A DNA stretch of 64,000 nucleotides from Staphylotrichum longicolle (lineage: Eukaryota; Ascomycota; Sordariomycetes; Sordariales; Chaetomiaceae): contig JAHCVI010000001.1 of the NCBI GenBank assembly GCA_019096155.1, forward strand, positions 9,300,001 to 9,364,000, given 5' to 3'. Numbering within the stretch: position 1 is the stretch's first letter; each line of letters begins with the position of its first letter. Both the position numbers and the translations under genes were made by a program. Below are positions 11,088 through 22,078 of this stretch, piece by piece. The notes beneath the pieces were generated by a model, which saw nothing but the letters and a program-made list of their open reading frames with translations, was not told the DNA's origin and did not search any database.

Positions 11088-12521
11088 ATGGCGGACACAG
11101 TCCCTGCGGCCCTCAGACAGGCCGATATCAACATCTGGAAATGCGCCACCAAAGCTGCGCAGCTCCAGACGGTGAAGCCCATCATGGCGTATTGGTGTAT
11201 GTCGTGCGCGGAGTTTCTGGAAGTAGCGACATCCTCTAATGTCCACAGGTGAATACTGGGCTGTCAATCAGATCCTCGCGAAGCAGCTGCACACGACCGA
11301 CGAGAGCATTCTGCACTACACGACTAATCTGATGGACAAACTGGAGCAGGTTTGAATGCGCTTGGGAGAAGCCTGCTATTCTGTGGGGCTAACCGGGAGA
11401 TGCGGCAGACCAAGGCCGAGTACGCGAACGAAGACGCCATCACCGACGATACAGCGGGACAAGCATATGTCGAGCAGTTCGCGCAAGAGACACTCGACCG
11501 AGCAGAGCGTGTGGTCAAGGCGAACAGGGTCACTCAGTATGCCCACCACACCTTCCTCTCTGATGCTGGCCGGTGCTGACAGGACATCAGGCAAACAGCG
11601 ACAACGTTCGACGCCGCAGCAACTTTCTTTCATGTTGCAAACGTCTGGGGTCCGGTGGATCAGGAGACGCAGCAGAAAATAAAGTACGCAAAGTGGAATG
11701 CCGCGCGGATTGTCAAGGCGATAAAAGAGGGCGTAGACCCCAACGAGTCGAACCCAAAGCACGAAGAGGCGCCACCGCCGGAACTGGACCCGACGGACCC
11801 GGCAGTCCAGAGCCTCGGGGGTGTGCCACCGAGCGCCGGACCGAGGCCTGCAACAGTGGAAGATGCTCCGGACGCAGATCTTAGGGACGCTGCAGGCGTG
11901 TCATTGCCACAAAGCCCCGTTTCGGCTGGCCCATCACCCATGTCCGAAGGCGGGCTCCAGCTCCCAGGAGTCCCGACCGACCTCAGCCCGCCAGCAGATA
12001 CCGGGTACTTTGGACCAGAAGCCACAATCCCTTCACCCTCACAACATCCGAGTCACCTCCAAGCTCCGCCTGACCTCCCAGCGCCGCCGAGCGGGTGGAC
12101 GCCTTCGCAAGCGAGCCCGGCGACGAGCCCTCCCCCGACGGCATGGTCACAACCTCCTGTGAGCCCACCTGAGGGTGCTAGTTTTTACCGCCCACCTCCA
12201 GCTTCTACGACAGGACCACCAACATTTGCCACAAGCCCTCCATCTACAGCTGCGGTTGCTTCCCCCCCCGTTAGTCCGCCCACAGACCCTTATCGCTCGA
12301 ATGCGGCCCCGATAGCTGGTACTACAAGGACAACAGCTCCTTCGGTAGCTCCACGAGCTGGGTATGCGCCAGTCCAGTCGGGAGGCTTTACTGCGGACGA
12401 AGCCGCGATGGCCGGGGCACAAAAACATGCAAAATGGGCCATCTCGGCCCTCAATTTCGAAGATGTTCCCACGGCAGTCAGGGAGCTGCGGAGGGCGTTG
12501 GAGCTGCTTGGCGCGACCTAG
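11088..12521 (+). CDS. VTA1: ESCRT-III/Vps4 regulator VTA1 (LIP5 family)
   Basis: Four exons: 11088-11196, 11249-11349, 11409-11536, 11591-12521, giving 422 residues. Introns are 52, 59 and 54 nt with GTATGT, GTTTGA and GTATGC donors. The joins restore MAYWCEYWAVNQIL and VTQQTATTFDAAATFF. The N-terminal ~165 residues are the helical Vta1/LIP5 domain (tandem MIT-like bundle) that binds ESCRT-III subunits. A Pro/Ser-rich disordered middle (~175-360) follows. The C-terminal helix pair (AGAQKHAKWAISAL...VRELRRALELL) is the VSL domain that dimerises and stimulates the Vps4 ATPase. It functions in multivesicular-body sorting at endosomes. The third acceptor was chosen over ACAG at 11579-11582 because only the later one keeps the frame. 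Confidence 0.9.
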
Positions 12522-14322
12522 ACCTAGGACGAATAACGGTGATACGAGATACGTAATGATGATGAAGTCGATATGCTCAGACGAGGCATGGGGATATTGG
12601 ATGCTGGCGAATTCACTGTCTCGGAAGACATGTCTGTGAATGTTGCACTGTACATAGCTCCCCGAAGCAATTCTTCCGTCATGCCGCCAGCCCAAACGAT
12701 CACTGTCTCACTGCATCTCATATAGGCGCCGCAATGATGTGTCTTGCTACACGACAGACCAAACACAACCCGCGAACACCAATCTCGCACCGTCTGATGA
12801 GGAGTGATGTTTTGCTGCTTCCAGTCCGGCTCAGCAAACAAAGTTTCGTTCCTTCCCGATGCTGACGACGCAGAAGAGGACCGGCACAGCTGTTCGGACC
12901 GAATTGGCTGCCCGGACTATTAGATTTCTGCACACGTTGGCTGTTGTGTAGACAAGCGGCCGAATCAAAGCTTGCTAACAGACAGAATAGAATCAGAGCC
13001 GATACGCCTTGGCGAGGAGATGAGGCTGGCGCACATGCGGCCTTGTGGATTTCCCTCCAGATCCGATCCCACCCATTGGTCATGGTCTGTTCGTCAGCCA
13101 CACGGTGTTGCCCAAGGTCCCGGGTATGACCGTCCCGGCGTGGGGGCCTGAGTTTGGATGCATGTGCAATCCTGTCTGGGGGTCTTGTATATATAGCACC
13201 GCGTGTGTTGGCCCTCGTACGTGTTGTCGATCCCAGGTGGCAAGAATTTTAACAAGGAGGATGTAGGAGCTTTGCAGCTTATTCCATCCGATCTGTGGGG
13301 TTCACCTCACATTCTCTTTCAGCAACGCTCGGTCTTCTGCTCTGTTCTTTTGCAACCAAGACTGTCTGTGTCAAAAAAGAAAACAGGTGAGCTGCAAAGG
13401 GACACTTCAGTGGCGTGCGGTGGTGGCTGATGCCCTCCAGTGGTTCAATCGCGGCACCCAGATCACAAGGCTAGACCCCAAGTATTCAACATGGATGATG
13501 AAGAAAGCAGTTACTCGCACAAGAGTTCCTCAACAAGCCTCTCGAATGCTGGGAAGGGAGACTGGCGGACACGTGTGTACACGCCCGTACCAAGTCCAAC
13601 ATCAGGGGACAAAACTGGAAGTCGGGGTGCGTCTTGCCGATCTAAATGAGCGGTTAGCGGAGACGAGAGCGTGTTGAACAGGACACAAAGACGTTAGAGC
13701 ATAAGCAGACATGTCCCGAAAGGTTCCCGATCAAAGGGAGTCCATCATGCATATTTGAGGCGACAGTTGAACATTTGCTGGTGATGCGATGGTCTAGCAC
13801 GGACATAAATAGAGCGGTTTCATGTATCAGTCGCTGTCCTCTCCATTGTATCAAATGTGCTGTCATTGCGGTTCTTGAAGGGTTTTGGGTTCGTGGAAAC
13901 GTAGAGACAGCTTGCATTGTTGACGCGACTCCTAGCCAGTTGAAGATGTAGAGTCATTCAGTGACTCTGAGGTTTTCTTTGAGGCAACGCAAAAGTAAGA
14001 ACTCAGAGTGGCACACAAGGGAAGGCAGTGAAGTAGTAAACAACAACCGAGCAGTTGCCAGGTTGGTCCCCTGCAACCCCAGGTGTCTGTCTCTCTTGGT
14101 TGTCTGGCAACAAGTAAAGAAGAATGTCCACAGCTTTTCTACCAGCCGCACAAGCGCTAGCTTCCTTCCTGGCCACCCTCCAGTTTCTATTTTCTGTTCG
14201 CGACGCAGCATTCGCCAACATTCCTCAACTTTCCGCACTCCCACTTCCCAACTCCGACTTCATTTCGACTTGACAACAATCAACGACAGTACACCCGCCT
14301 CTATTCCAACCAAAACAACTTC
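12522..14322. other. intergenic, 1.8 kb
   Basis: No gene was recognised. A canonical TATA run (TATATATA) at about 13188-13195 is followed by short open frames (13387-13677 and 13440-13649) with no family similarity and no clear intron chain, so a small unrecognised transcript is possible. The CT-rich stretch before 14323 probably belongs to the promoter of the AA11 gene. Confidence 0.4.
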
Positions 14323-15798
14323 ATGATGTCGCCGCCTCTCGCGGCAACCGCGGCCGCGATGCTCTTGTTTCTCGGAGGAGCGGGCGGCCATATGATCATG
14401 AACACGCCCACTCCGTACAACCTGGACATTGCGCCGCTGCTGCAGGTCGACCCCATCAGCAACCCCCAGTATCCGTTCCCTTGCCACAACCAGTACGGAT
14501 TTGCTACTCGCACCACTGTCGAGGCTGGTAGCACGACGCTGGTCAACTTCACCGGCGGCGGCCAGCACGGCGGAGGTTCCTGCCAGTTCAGCATCACGTA
14601 CGACGAGCCCATCAACGGGGGTGCTTGGAACAAGTCTGCCAGCTTCAAGACCATCTACAGCATCATCGGCGGCTGTCCTGCTGTCTTCACCGACGAGGGG
14701 CACAATCTCGCACCCGCTCCGGCGGACCAGCACCATCGCCAAGATGGCAGGCACTGTGGAAACGACTCTGGAATCGACTGCATCCGCCAGTTCATGATTC
14801 CTGTTCCCAAATTGTCAGTGAAGTACTCTTATCTCTGAATGAACTCGACTGACTGACCAACACGGACAGTCTCAAGAACGGCCCGGCGACCTTTGCCTGG
14901 ACTTGGTTCAACAAGCTGGGAAACAAGGAAATGTACATGTGAGTTTTTGTTGTGGTCACTCCGGTCTGTAGCAAATGTTTCTGACCCCAGCGCCTGAAGG
15001 AATTGTGCCCCGATCAACATCACTGGCGGCACTGGTGATGAGACGGAAATCGCAACGCTGCCTGACATCTTCGTTGCCAACTACCACAACGACGTCGAAG
15101 TTCCCAACTGCATCACTGGCACAAGCGGCGACAAGGTGGTTGTCAACTTTCCCAACCCAGGCAAATATGGCCGTGTTCTTGCGCCACCCGTCGAGCCCGA
15201 GATTAAGCCTTTTGGTTACTGCACGGACATCCCGCCTGCGCTCTCGCTCCCAACATTTGAGACCAGCTCTAAGACCGCCATAGCGGGTGGGAGCAACACA
15301 ACGGCCACAGCCTGTACGTCTGACGTGACGAGCTCGACTTCCAGCCTTACGGCCATCACGTCAATCAGTGGAGAGAGCTCATCCGCCGCCACAGCTCCGC
15401 AGGCGACCGAGACCACGACCACGGCAATGGTAATGCCAACCACCAATATTCCGATCACCGAGACTCGGAGTGACGGAACAAATACCACCGCACCCCGCTT
15501 GAGCACGACAACACCTCCCTCGATTAGCACCCCGACTACCTTGACGACCACCATTTCTGAGTCGACGAGTACTAGTCTGGTCCCTCCCACCGGCTCGCAC
15601 CCAGTCGTCAATAAACCGAGCGACAAGGCCGTTGCGTGCCCCACCCATGGCGAGCTCGTTTGTCTTGACAATGGCATGTTTGGCATCTGCAACTGGGGCT
15701 GGGCCATTCCCCAGGAGGTCGCTGCCGGCACCAAGTGCAAGAATGGGACGATTGTGAAGCGGAATGGTGGCGGGGACTACGGAGGAAGGTGGAAGTGA
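14323..15798 (+). CDS. AA11 lytic polysaccharide monooxygenase with C-terminal X278-type module
   Basis: Three exons, 14323-14813, 14870-14938, 15000-15798, give 452 residues. Introns are 56 nt (GTCAGT donor) and 61 nt (GTGAGT donor), and the joins produce IPVPKFLKNGPATFAWTWF and EMYMNCAPINITGG. A 22-residue signal peptide ends so that the mature protein starts with His23 (HMIMNTPTPYN). With His82 (GGQHGGGSC) this forms the copper histidine brace of LPMOs. The WTWFNKLGNKEMYMNCAP segment is diagnostic of family AA11, which oxidatively cleaves chitin. A long Thr/Ser-rich linker (probably O-glycosylated) leads to a cysteine-rich end (ACPTHGELVCLDNGMFGIC) like the X278 module often attached to AA11 and linked to chitin binding. 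Two ATGs are adjacent at the start, and either could be used. Confidence 0.92.
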
Positions 15799-16357
15799 GG
15801 AAAATGAGGATCAGAGAGGAGGAGCATTATCCAGCCTCCGGCCTTGACCACACTGAGTAAGGCCACAGTTGCCCGAAGAAGGTCTTCTAGTTCGTCTGAA
15901 CATGAATACCAAAGAGCTGCTGTGAGAGCAGAGTCAGTGAACCCGCAAAGACACCACATATCATTTCATAAAGAGACCTCTCCGAAGGTGTCGTATTGTG
16001 CTGGTCAACCCTAGTGCTTAAGAGTAAATGCAGAGGCACTTGAGTAAGGTTTTTAGAATTAAATCGGCCTTATTATGGTGGAGAAGTGTCACCAAGTGCC
16101 GTGTACCTGGACAGTAGGTAGCTCGCAGGTTCGTAGTAAGCACACTGGGGGCGTGTCAGCATACCCCGACCATGCATTGGTCTGGCACTGCAACGCACCT
16201 CATGCATGAAAGATTTCGGCCCAATGATGGATCCACTAACAAGGTCATCCAAGACGGCATAAGCAGCACCCAGAACTCAAGTCTAGCCCTTCCCCGCAAC
16301 GCTGAGCAAGACTCATCATCACTTGACCGAGTCAACTCCAAGCAAGCACCCTTCAAC
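15799..16357. promoter_or_regulatory. 3' flank of AA11 gene and promoter of nitroalkane oxidase gene
   Basis: No gene was seen. The frame of the next gene stays open back to an ATG at 16172, but the added residues look like untranslated leader and have no family counterpart. The internal ATG at 16358 is preferred. Confidence 0.45.
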
Positions 16358-17721
16358 ATGCCGGTTGACTTTCACCTTGGCCCGACCGAGGCTGCCACCC
16401 GCGCGGCCGCCGCTGCCTTTGCGCAGCATGTTCTCAAACCTGCCCGCGCCGAGTATTTGAAGCATGAGGAGCACCACAAGCGGTTCCAGGCCACCCAGCC
16501 AACCTACGAAGCCGCTGTCAAAGGCGGCCTCCTCAAGGGCCAGATCTCACCTGCGCACGGCGGCAGCGGTGGGAGCCTCGTTGAGGCAGCCATCATGGTG
16601 GAAGAATGCTATGCCGTCGAACCCAGCGCAGCTCTCACCATTTTCGCCACCGGCCTCGGGCTGACGCCGCTCAACATCGCGGGCAGGCCCGAGCATGCCG
16701 AGTTTCTCGCACCCTTTCTCAGCGGGGAAGGATCACCGCTGGCGTCGTTGGTGTTCAGCGAGCCTGGAGGCGTCGCCAATGCGCTCGAACGCGGGGCTCC
16801 CGGATTCCAGACGACGGCGCGGCGTGATGGCGATGAATGGGTCATCAATGGGGAGAAGATGTGGGCTACCAACTCTGCGGGCTGGGACTTCAAGGGCTGT
16901 GATCTGGCCTGTGTCGTCTGCCGTGACGTTACCAACGGAGAAGCAGACCATGAGAGTGACCCCAGAGACAGGGTCATGATCATCTTGGTGACCCGCGCCG
17001 ACCTCGACCGCAACGGGCCGGATGCTTTCCAAGTCCTCCGCCACATCTCGACGCCGGGACACACCTCCGTCTCGGGCCCTCACGTGAGGTACACAAACGT
17101 CCGGGTGCCTGGCAAGAACGTCCTCTGCCCGCCGGGACAGGGAGCCCAAGTTGCCTTTGGCTCGTTTGATGCCAGCGCCGTGCTCGTGGGTGCCATGGGC
17201 GTCGGCCTCATGCGAGCAGCCTTCGATGCTGCGCTGGGCTTTGCCAAGCGTGACTCCCGCAACGGTGCGGTGCCGTTGCTGGAACGTCAGGCGTTTGCCG
17301 ACCTGTTGTCTGGCGTCAAGATGCAGGCCGAGGCAGCACGAGCTCTGACCTGGAAGGCAGCCCACGCCATGGAGCATGGTCCCGGTGACTACGACGCACG
17401 ACGGGAGCTGGCTCTGGGGGCGAAGGTCTTTTGCAGCGACGCGGCTGTGAAGGCCTGCACCGATGTCATCAACGCTGTTGGAGTGTATGTCCGCCCCATG
17501 CCAGTGACCCTGACTATAGCATGGAACGAGGCTAACCTGAGCATGACAGCACTGCATATGACTTGGATCAACCCTTTGCCGAACTGCTGAACAACGCGAT
17601 GGTATTGCCCATCTTTGACGGCGGCAATGTCGGGATCCGGAGACGTCACTTGCAGCAGCTGATGCTGTCGCCGGCTTATGATCCTTGGGCGGCGACGTAT
17701 GGCCCGTCGGAGAAGCAATGA
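16358..17721 (+). CDS. nitroalkane oxidase (acyl-CoA dehydrogenase superfamily flavoprotein)
   Basis: Two exons, 16358-17484 and 17550-17721, give 432 residues. The 65-nt intron has a GTATGT donor and a GACAG acceptor. The protein follows Fusarium nitroalkane oxidase (EC 1.7.3.1) over its full length as I recall it: MPVDFHL start, RFQATQPTYEAAVK, ASLVFSEPGG, GEKMWATNSAGWD, DLACVVCRDV and the tail YDPWAATYG. The decisive point is IFDGGNVGIRRR (Asp399): nitroalkane oxidase uses Asp (Asp402 in the Fusarium enzyme) where acyl-CoA dehydrogenases have a catalytic Glu in YEGT. The reaction turns neutral nitroalkanes into aldehydes or ketones with nitrite and hydrogen peroxide, using FAD. Start at 16358 because family proteins begin there. 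A divergent acyl-CoA dehydrogenase is the less likely alternative. Confidence 0.85.
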
Positions 17722-17905
17722 TAAGTTGATGTCAGGCAGGTAGAAGAGAAGTTAAATTGATGAACTGCTCACAAAACACTCAAAGAAGCATGCATAACTC
17801 AAACCTGTCAAGTATTTGACAACAGCATTCCCATGACAGTACCCGTTGCTCAATCCCTTACCTTCCCATCAGCACCGGAAAACCCCGTCACGGTACCGAC
17901 CTATT

Positions 17906-18861
17906 CTAAGCGGTAACCACATGCGCCGGTCCAGGCAGCCCGCACCGCTCCAGCAATCCCAGTGCTTCAGGGTACCTACCGCCAAACGCGCTCCAAAACC
18001 CAGCGTAAACAAGACATGACACGTTCTGCAGCGTGAGCTTCCACCGTCCTCCGTTCCCATCATCATGATAATCCTCCGCCACCAGCCGCAGCAGCCACAC
18101 AACCAACTCCGCAATATACCCTTCTCGAACTGTACCAACTTCTTGCCCCCGAACCGCACAAAAGTACCACGCCCGCGCAAACTCATCCAACAGCGTCGGC
18201 ACCGCCATCACCTGCGCCCGAGTCCTCACCACCAACCCAGCCTCCGACCCGTCCATCTCCGCCGGCCTCGCCCTCTCCAACCGACCCCAGACTTCCCCGT
18301 CCCGCACCGCTCTCAACCTAAACTCCCAAACCTCCCCTGACCCCGACCCCGACCCGCCAAGGAGCGGAACCCCAATCACATCCTCCCCATTCAACCCTCT
18401 TCCTCCTCCGCAGAAGCAGAAGCAAACGCAGGAGGAGATGGAGATCGGGGCCGTAGACCACCACCCCACCGCCCTAGCCCACGTCAGAATCACGTCCCTG
18501 TCCTCGGCCGGGCAGACAACACTTACATGCGAGAGCGGCGCTCTCACAGCCTCGCCCTCCGCCGTGGCGGCGGCGGCGGGGTGGTGGTGGTGGTGGTGCT
18601 GCGGTAGCCCCACACCATGAGGGCGGCGTGGCCGCAGATGGCGTAGCGGGTGTGCGCGAGGGCGCGGTCAAAGGTGTCGAGCAGGCGATGGAGGGTCTCG
18701 GGGTGAGCGGGGTGGTGGAGAGGGGTGGCGGCTGGGTGGGGAGGAGGGCTGGTCTGGCTCGCGGTTGGTGTTGAGGGCGTTGATGGTGCTGGGGGGGTTG
18801 AGGGTAGCAGATGTTGTTGGCCTTCCGGTTGATCTGGGAGACTGGGCGGAATTCGAGGCAA
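17906..18861 (-). pseudogene. hypothetical protein, frame-split at a trinucleotide repeat
   Basis: Two minus-strand frames seem to belong together. The upstream part (18861 down to about 18610) ends in LHRLLDTFDRALAHTRYAICGHAALMVWG. The downstream part (18613 to 17906) continues with APLSHVSVVCPAEDRDVILTWARAVGWW and about 150 more residues. The pattern, a small helix with an ICGHAA-type motif then a hydrophobic strand, reminds me of fungal nucleotidyltransferase-fold hypothetical proteins, but this is weak. The two frames are offset at a run of (GGT)n/(CGG)n at 18566-18598, and no usable GT-AG intron bridges them. Either repeat-length change has broken the gene or the read is wrong there. The true start is not clear: there is no ATG in the upstream frame, so an upstream exon may exist. 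Confidence 0.4.
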
Positions 18862-19520
18862 TTGTCTCGAGTGACAGTGTCGTGATGTTGGGCGTGGCTC
18901 TCCAGAGCCCTTGGATGGGACAAGGGGACCCGAGACTCCGCCACGGTCTTCATGCCTTGAGCCGAGACCAATCTGGATGTTGACCTGCCAAAAATACCGG
19001 GCGACGCTGGCTCTCCAGGAAGAGAGTGTCGAGTGTCTGGTAATTTTTGGTCACTCACCAGCTGAGCCTCTTCGCATGTTTCCCGCTGCTGGGTCAGTCC
19101 TGTCACAGAATGAAGATCATCCAGTGTTGTTCCATTACCTCCTCTCCTGGTCGCGGACGGAGAGATCGGGTAAGTGCGAGAACAGGCAGCACATTGAGTG
19201 TGTTGGGTTTCCTTCTGTATTTGAACAGTGCCGTCACGCCAGGGAATAATGCGCCACCCAGGGAGCTCTGTGATGGTGGCCGAGTTGGGGCCCTGGCTGT
19301 TCAGGAACTCGACTGGCTGAGCAACGTCCGATTTCTCTTCCTCCGTAGGCGGATAGTAGCACGTTGAGTCCCCATCCAGAGCCATGCGGTCTCTCGGCCC
19401 CTTCGGAGTCCAGCAGGCGAGCCAGTTCAGCGCGGAAATTGCCTTCAGAGCGAGGTTCTGCATCATGTCGACGATGAGAACTGCATCGAAGATAAGGAAT
19501 GACTTTGGAGACGGGGCCAT
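18474..19520 (-). CDS. uncertain open frame, possible upstream exon
   Basis: A long minus-strand frame starts at the ATG at 19520 (MAPSPKSFLIFDAVLIVDMMQNLALKA). Its first ~110 codons have a G/C-biased third position like the real genes nearby, while the part below about 19150 looks like shadow frame of the neighbouring hypothetical gene. The first stretch could be an exon of that gene or a remnant. No family was recognised and no splice chain could be established. Confidence 0.2.
   Translation of the reverse strand: MAPSPKSFLIFDAVLIVDMMQNLALKAISALNWLACWTPKGPRDRMALDGDSTCYYPPTEEEKSDVAQPVEFLNSQGPNSATITELPGWRIIPWRDGTVQIQKETQHTQCAACSRTYPISPSATRRGGNGTTLDDLHSVTGLTQQRETCEEAQLVSDQKLPDTRHSLPGEPASPGIFGRSTSRLVSAQGMKTVAESRVPLSHPRALESHAQHHDTVTRDNCLEFRPVSQINRKANNICYPQPPQHHQRPQHQPRARPALLPTQPPPLSTTPLTPRPSIACSTPLTAPSRTPATPSAATPPSWCGATAAPPPPPPRRRRHGGGRGCESAALACKCCLPGRGQGRDSDVG
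18566..18598. repeat. (CGG)n(GTG)n microsatellite
   Basis: Adjacent trinucleotide tracts, about 14 bp of CGG units and 18 bp of GTG units. On the minus strand they would encode poly-His, poly-Thr, poly-Pro or poly-Ala depending on frame. This is where the frame of the hypothetical gene changes. Confidence 0.8.
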
Positions 19521-19884
19521 GCTTTAAATGTGGTGCGGACATGGGTTAACATCCGAAAGTTCTCGGCCTGGGGACGGTCCCTCCTTGGCCTTGTTTACGG
19601 AGCAATCCCTTTGTGCGGCGCACCGCTGCGACGATGTGAACCCACAACAAAGACACTGACAACAAAAGACTTACCGCAACGAGGAACCAGCCATCATGCA
19701 ATGTTGACTGACAGATCAGTCATGCACAGGGTTCGAGGAGCCACAGCTAGCAACAACGAGGTGCCAGATGTGCATCATATACATGGCTACCGGTCTAGCT
19801 CCCTTACCCTGCCCAAACGCCTAGTCATACAACGCCGGGTCCCAATGACCGCTCGTCCGAGGGTATGCCGAATCAGTCGTTATT

Positions 19885-21037
19885 TCAGAGCTCCTCTTCT
19901 TCTACTTCCATCTGGTCGCCGTTCGGCTGGCCATTCGCCCCGGCCGGCCCGTCCTTCTTCGCCATGGTCGCCTCCTTGTCAATCATCTGCCTCGACACGG
20001 CGACGATATTGTCCTCGATCAACTGCTGGCCGACATCCTCCAAGTGCTTCTTGGGGTCCAGCTTTCCGACGTAGCGCGTCTTGAGTTGGTCCTTTGTCAA
20101 CTCCGTCTCTTCCTTGACCCTCTTCTCGTAGCCTTCGGCAAGGCTGACCAGCCGCTCGAGACGCTCCTTGGTCCGCTGACCCTCGGTCCGGAAGTCCTCC
20201 ATCTGCAAGGCATCCGTCCACGGGTGCTTGTGTAGATTCATCAACATGTTCTCTTCGAGCGCCGTCTTCCGGTAATTGATGCCGATGGAGTAGTAATGCC
20301 GATTGAGGCCGTGAATAAGCGCCTGAATGGACGGTTTGTTCAGGTGTCCCAGGTTCGATGTGGTCTGGCGGGGCTCCTGGCCCATCATGAGCGATTGCGG
20401 GTTGATCAGACGGAACGCATCGATGACGACTTTGCCCTTGACCGACTGAATGGGGTCGACGACAACGGCGACCGCGCGAGGCGTAAGCTGCTCGAAGCTC
20501 TGTTGGGTGTTGATGTCGACGGATGAGAGCCAGCAGCCGAACCCAGGATGGGAGTGGTACCAGCCGACAACGGACTCGGGTCTGGAGAATAGCGTCAGCG
20601 TCAGCGATGGGAAAGGAAAACAAACACCGTGTGTGTCTACGGAAGTGCAGATTCATACCTGCCCGTTTGCCGCAACATGTCCATCATCTTCATCTGGAAG
20701 ACCGGGTCGACGGCCTCTACACTGACGCCAGTACCGCTCTGGGGCATCGCAAACACATCCACCACGCGCACCGTAAAGTCGTCGACGAACTCGCCGAGCA
20801 TCAGACCCATGACTTCCATGGGCACACCGGCGCGACCGTGTCGGAGCATCTTGAGCAGGGCGAGGGACGAAATGTGGACTGTTTCGGAATTGTCGATGAG
20901 ATTGGTGTTATCCTGGGAAGCAGCCCCGTCAGTAAGAGGTAGTTGAGATGCGCGGAGAAGTGAAGAGTGCATACTGTCCCCGGGGCAGCACCGCCCAAGC
21001 TCATGCCGCCACCAAGCAGGCTCCTGAATCGCTCCAT
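19885..21037 (-). CDS. RPN11: 26S proteasome deubiquitinase subunit RPN11
   Basis: Three exons on the minus strand, 21037-20975, 20912-20659 and 20581-19885, give 337 residues. Introns are 62 nt (GTATGC donor) and 77 nt (GTATGA donor). The MPN+ domain carries the JAMM zinc motif HSHPGFGCWLSSVD (His114, His116, Asp127) with the catalytic glutamate in the upstream GVPMEVMGLMLGEF segment. It is the lid metalloprotease that removes ubiquitin chains from substrates entering the proteasome. The C-terminal region contains the conserved NYRKTALEENMLMNLHKHPW helix and ends in an acidic tail (EVEEEEL). Length and start (MERFRSLLGG) match the very conserved family. Confidence 0.97.
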
Positions 21038-21560
21038 GTTTGCTCAGGCGACTGCAACGACCGGTCGATAAAAGGTGGACTAGCTGTGCGCTTTGACGAA
21101 TTTCACGTTGTATGGAGTTTATCGGGATGCCTGCGCAGATGGGTTGTTGACGGGTTGTTGTGAAATGGGGATGGTCGAGGGCGGGTGTTACGTGTTGGAG
21201 GTTGGTTTGCAGCTGATGGCTGGTGCTTGCTGTGTTGGCGTTGGAGCTGCCATGAGCTGGAGTTGACGAAAGCCCTGGCAGCCTGCAATGCGATTACCTA
21301 AGCTCTCCGTCTCTCTCACAGCAAGGCTTCTTGTCGAGAGCCGTCTCGGGAAGACCCACAGCGCCCATGCAGACTGCCCCGCTTGAGCCCACCAAAGCAC
21401 GCTGCCCTTTCTCGCAGCCTTGCAGAGTGTCCGATATTTATCCGATCCAATCATCAAGCTTCATTTTGCACAGCGCACGAGCCAGCACATCACAACAACC
21501 AATTATTGCTACGAATTCGATAAGGTTGCCGCTATACCTGATTCAGCTAGCGCTTTTCTG

Positions 21561-21818
21561 ATGGCTGGGTCCCCTGCAGCTTCGGCCTCGGGCTCATCGT
21601 CTGCACAGTCGCCTACTCAAGAGGACCATCGTCCTTTTTCCCATCCTCAAAACTCGATCCTGCAAAACTACCGGCCCATCTGGACTCCCGAGCCCTGGGT
21701 TGCCGATATCCTCAGCAATACCATTCGCCGCATCCCACGCGAGGAAGAGCGCTTCAGCCGCGAATTCAGCTACATTGGATCGCGCGACGAGCCGAGCGAC
21801 AGATCCAGCGACAATTAA
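21561..21818 (+). CDS. small open frame upstream of RPD3, possibly a gene fragment
   Basis: An 85-codon frame opens with MAGSPAASASGSSSAQSP and contains ILQNYRPIWTPEPWVADILSNTIRRIPREEERF, which has a protein-like composition and a good codon bias. It ends at TAA (21816-21818). If that stop is ignored the same frame continues with RFVTRRLKGYVASTALLLFSL, which looks like a basic-then-hydrophobic membrane anchor. It is about 260 bp before the RPD3 start. It may be a separate small gene, an upstream exon, or the 5' remnant of a lost type II membrane protein. No family was recognised. Confidence 0.3.
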   Translation: MAGSPAASASGSSSAQSPTQEDHRPFSHPQNSILQNYRPIWTPEPWVADILSNTIRRIPREEERFSREFSYIGSRDEPSDRSSDN

Positions 21819-22078
21819 GGCGACGCTTGGGGCAACGATTCAACCCCAGTCCCGTCCTCCCAAAAGCGATTTGTTACCCGCAGACTCAAGGGCTACGTCG
21901 CTTCTACCGCACTTCTCCTGTTCAGTCTGACCCTGCGACTGAGTCTGCGACTGAGTCCACGGCTGAGTTCGCGACTGCCACTGCCAACACCGAATCTCAA
22001 GGCTCAGGTACTCGTGGCGAACTGCCCATATCTTCAGGTTCAGATTCTAGCGGCGACCTGCCCAACATCATCGACGGC

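Noticed and set aside
16172..16357. Earlier start for the nitroalkane oxidase
   Set aside because: The extra 62 residues have no counterpart in the family, and the family begins at MPVDF-like residues.
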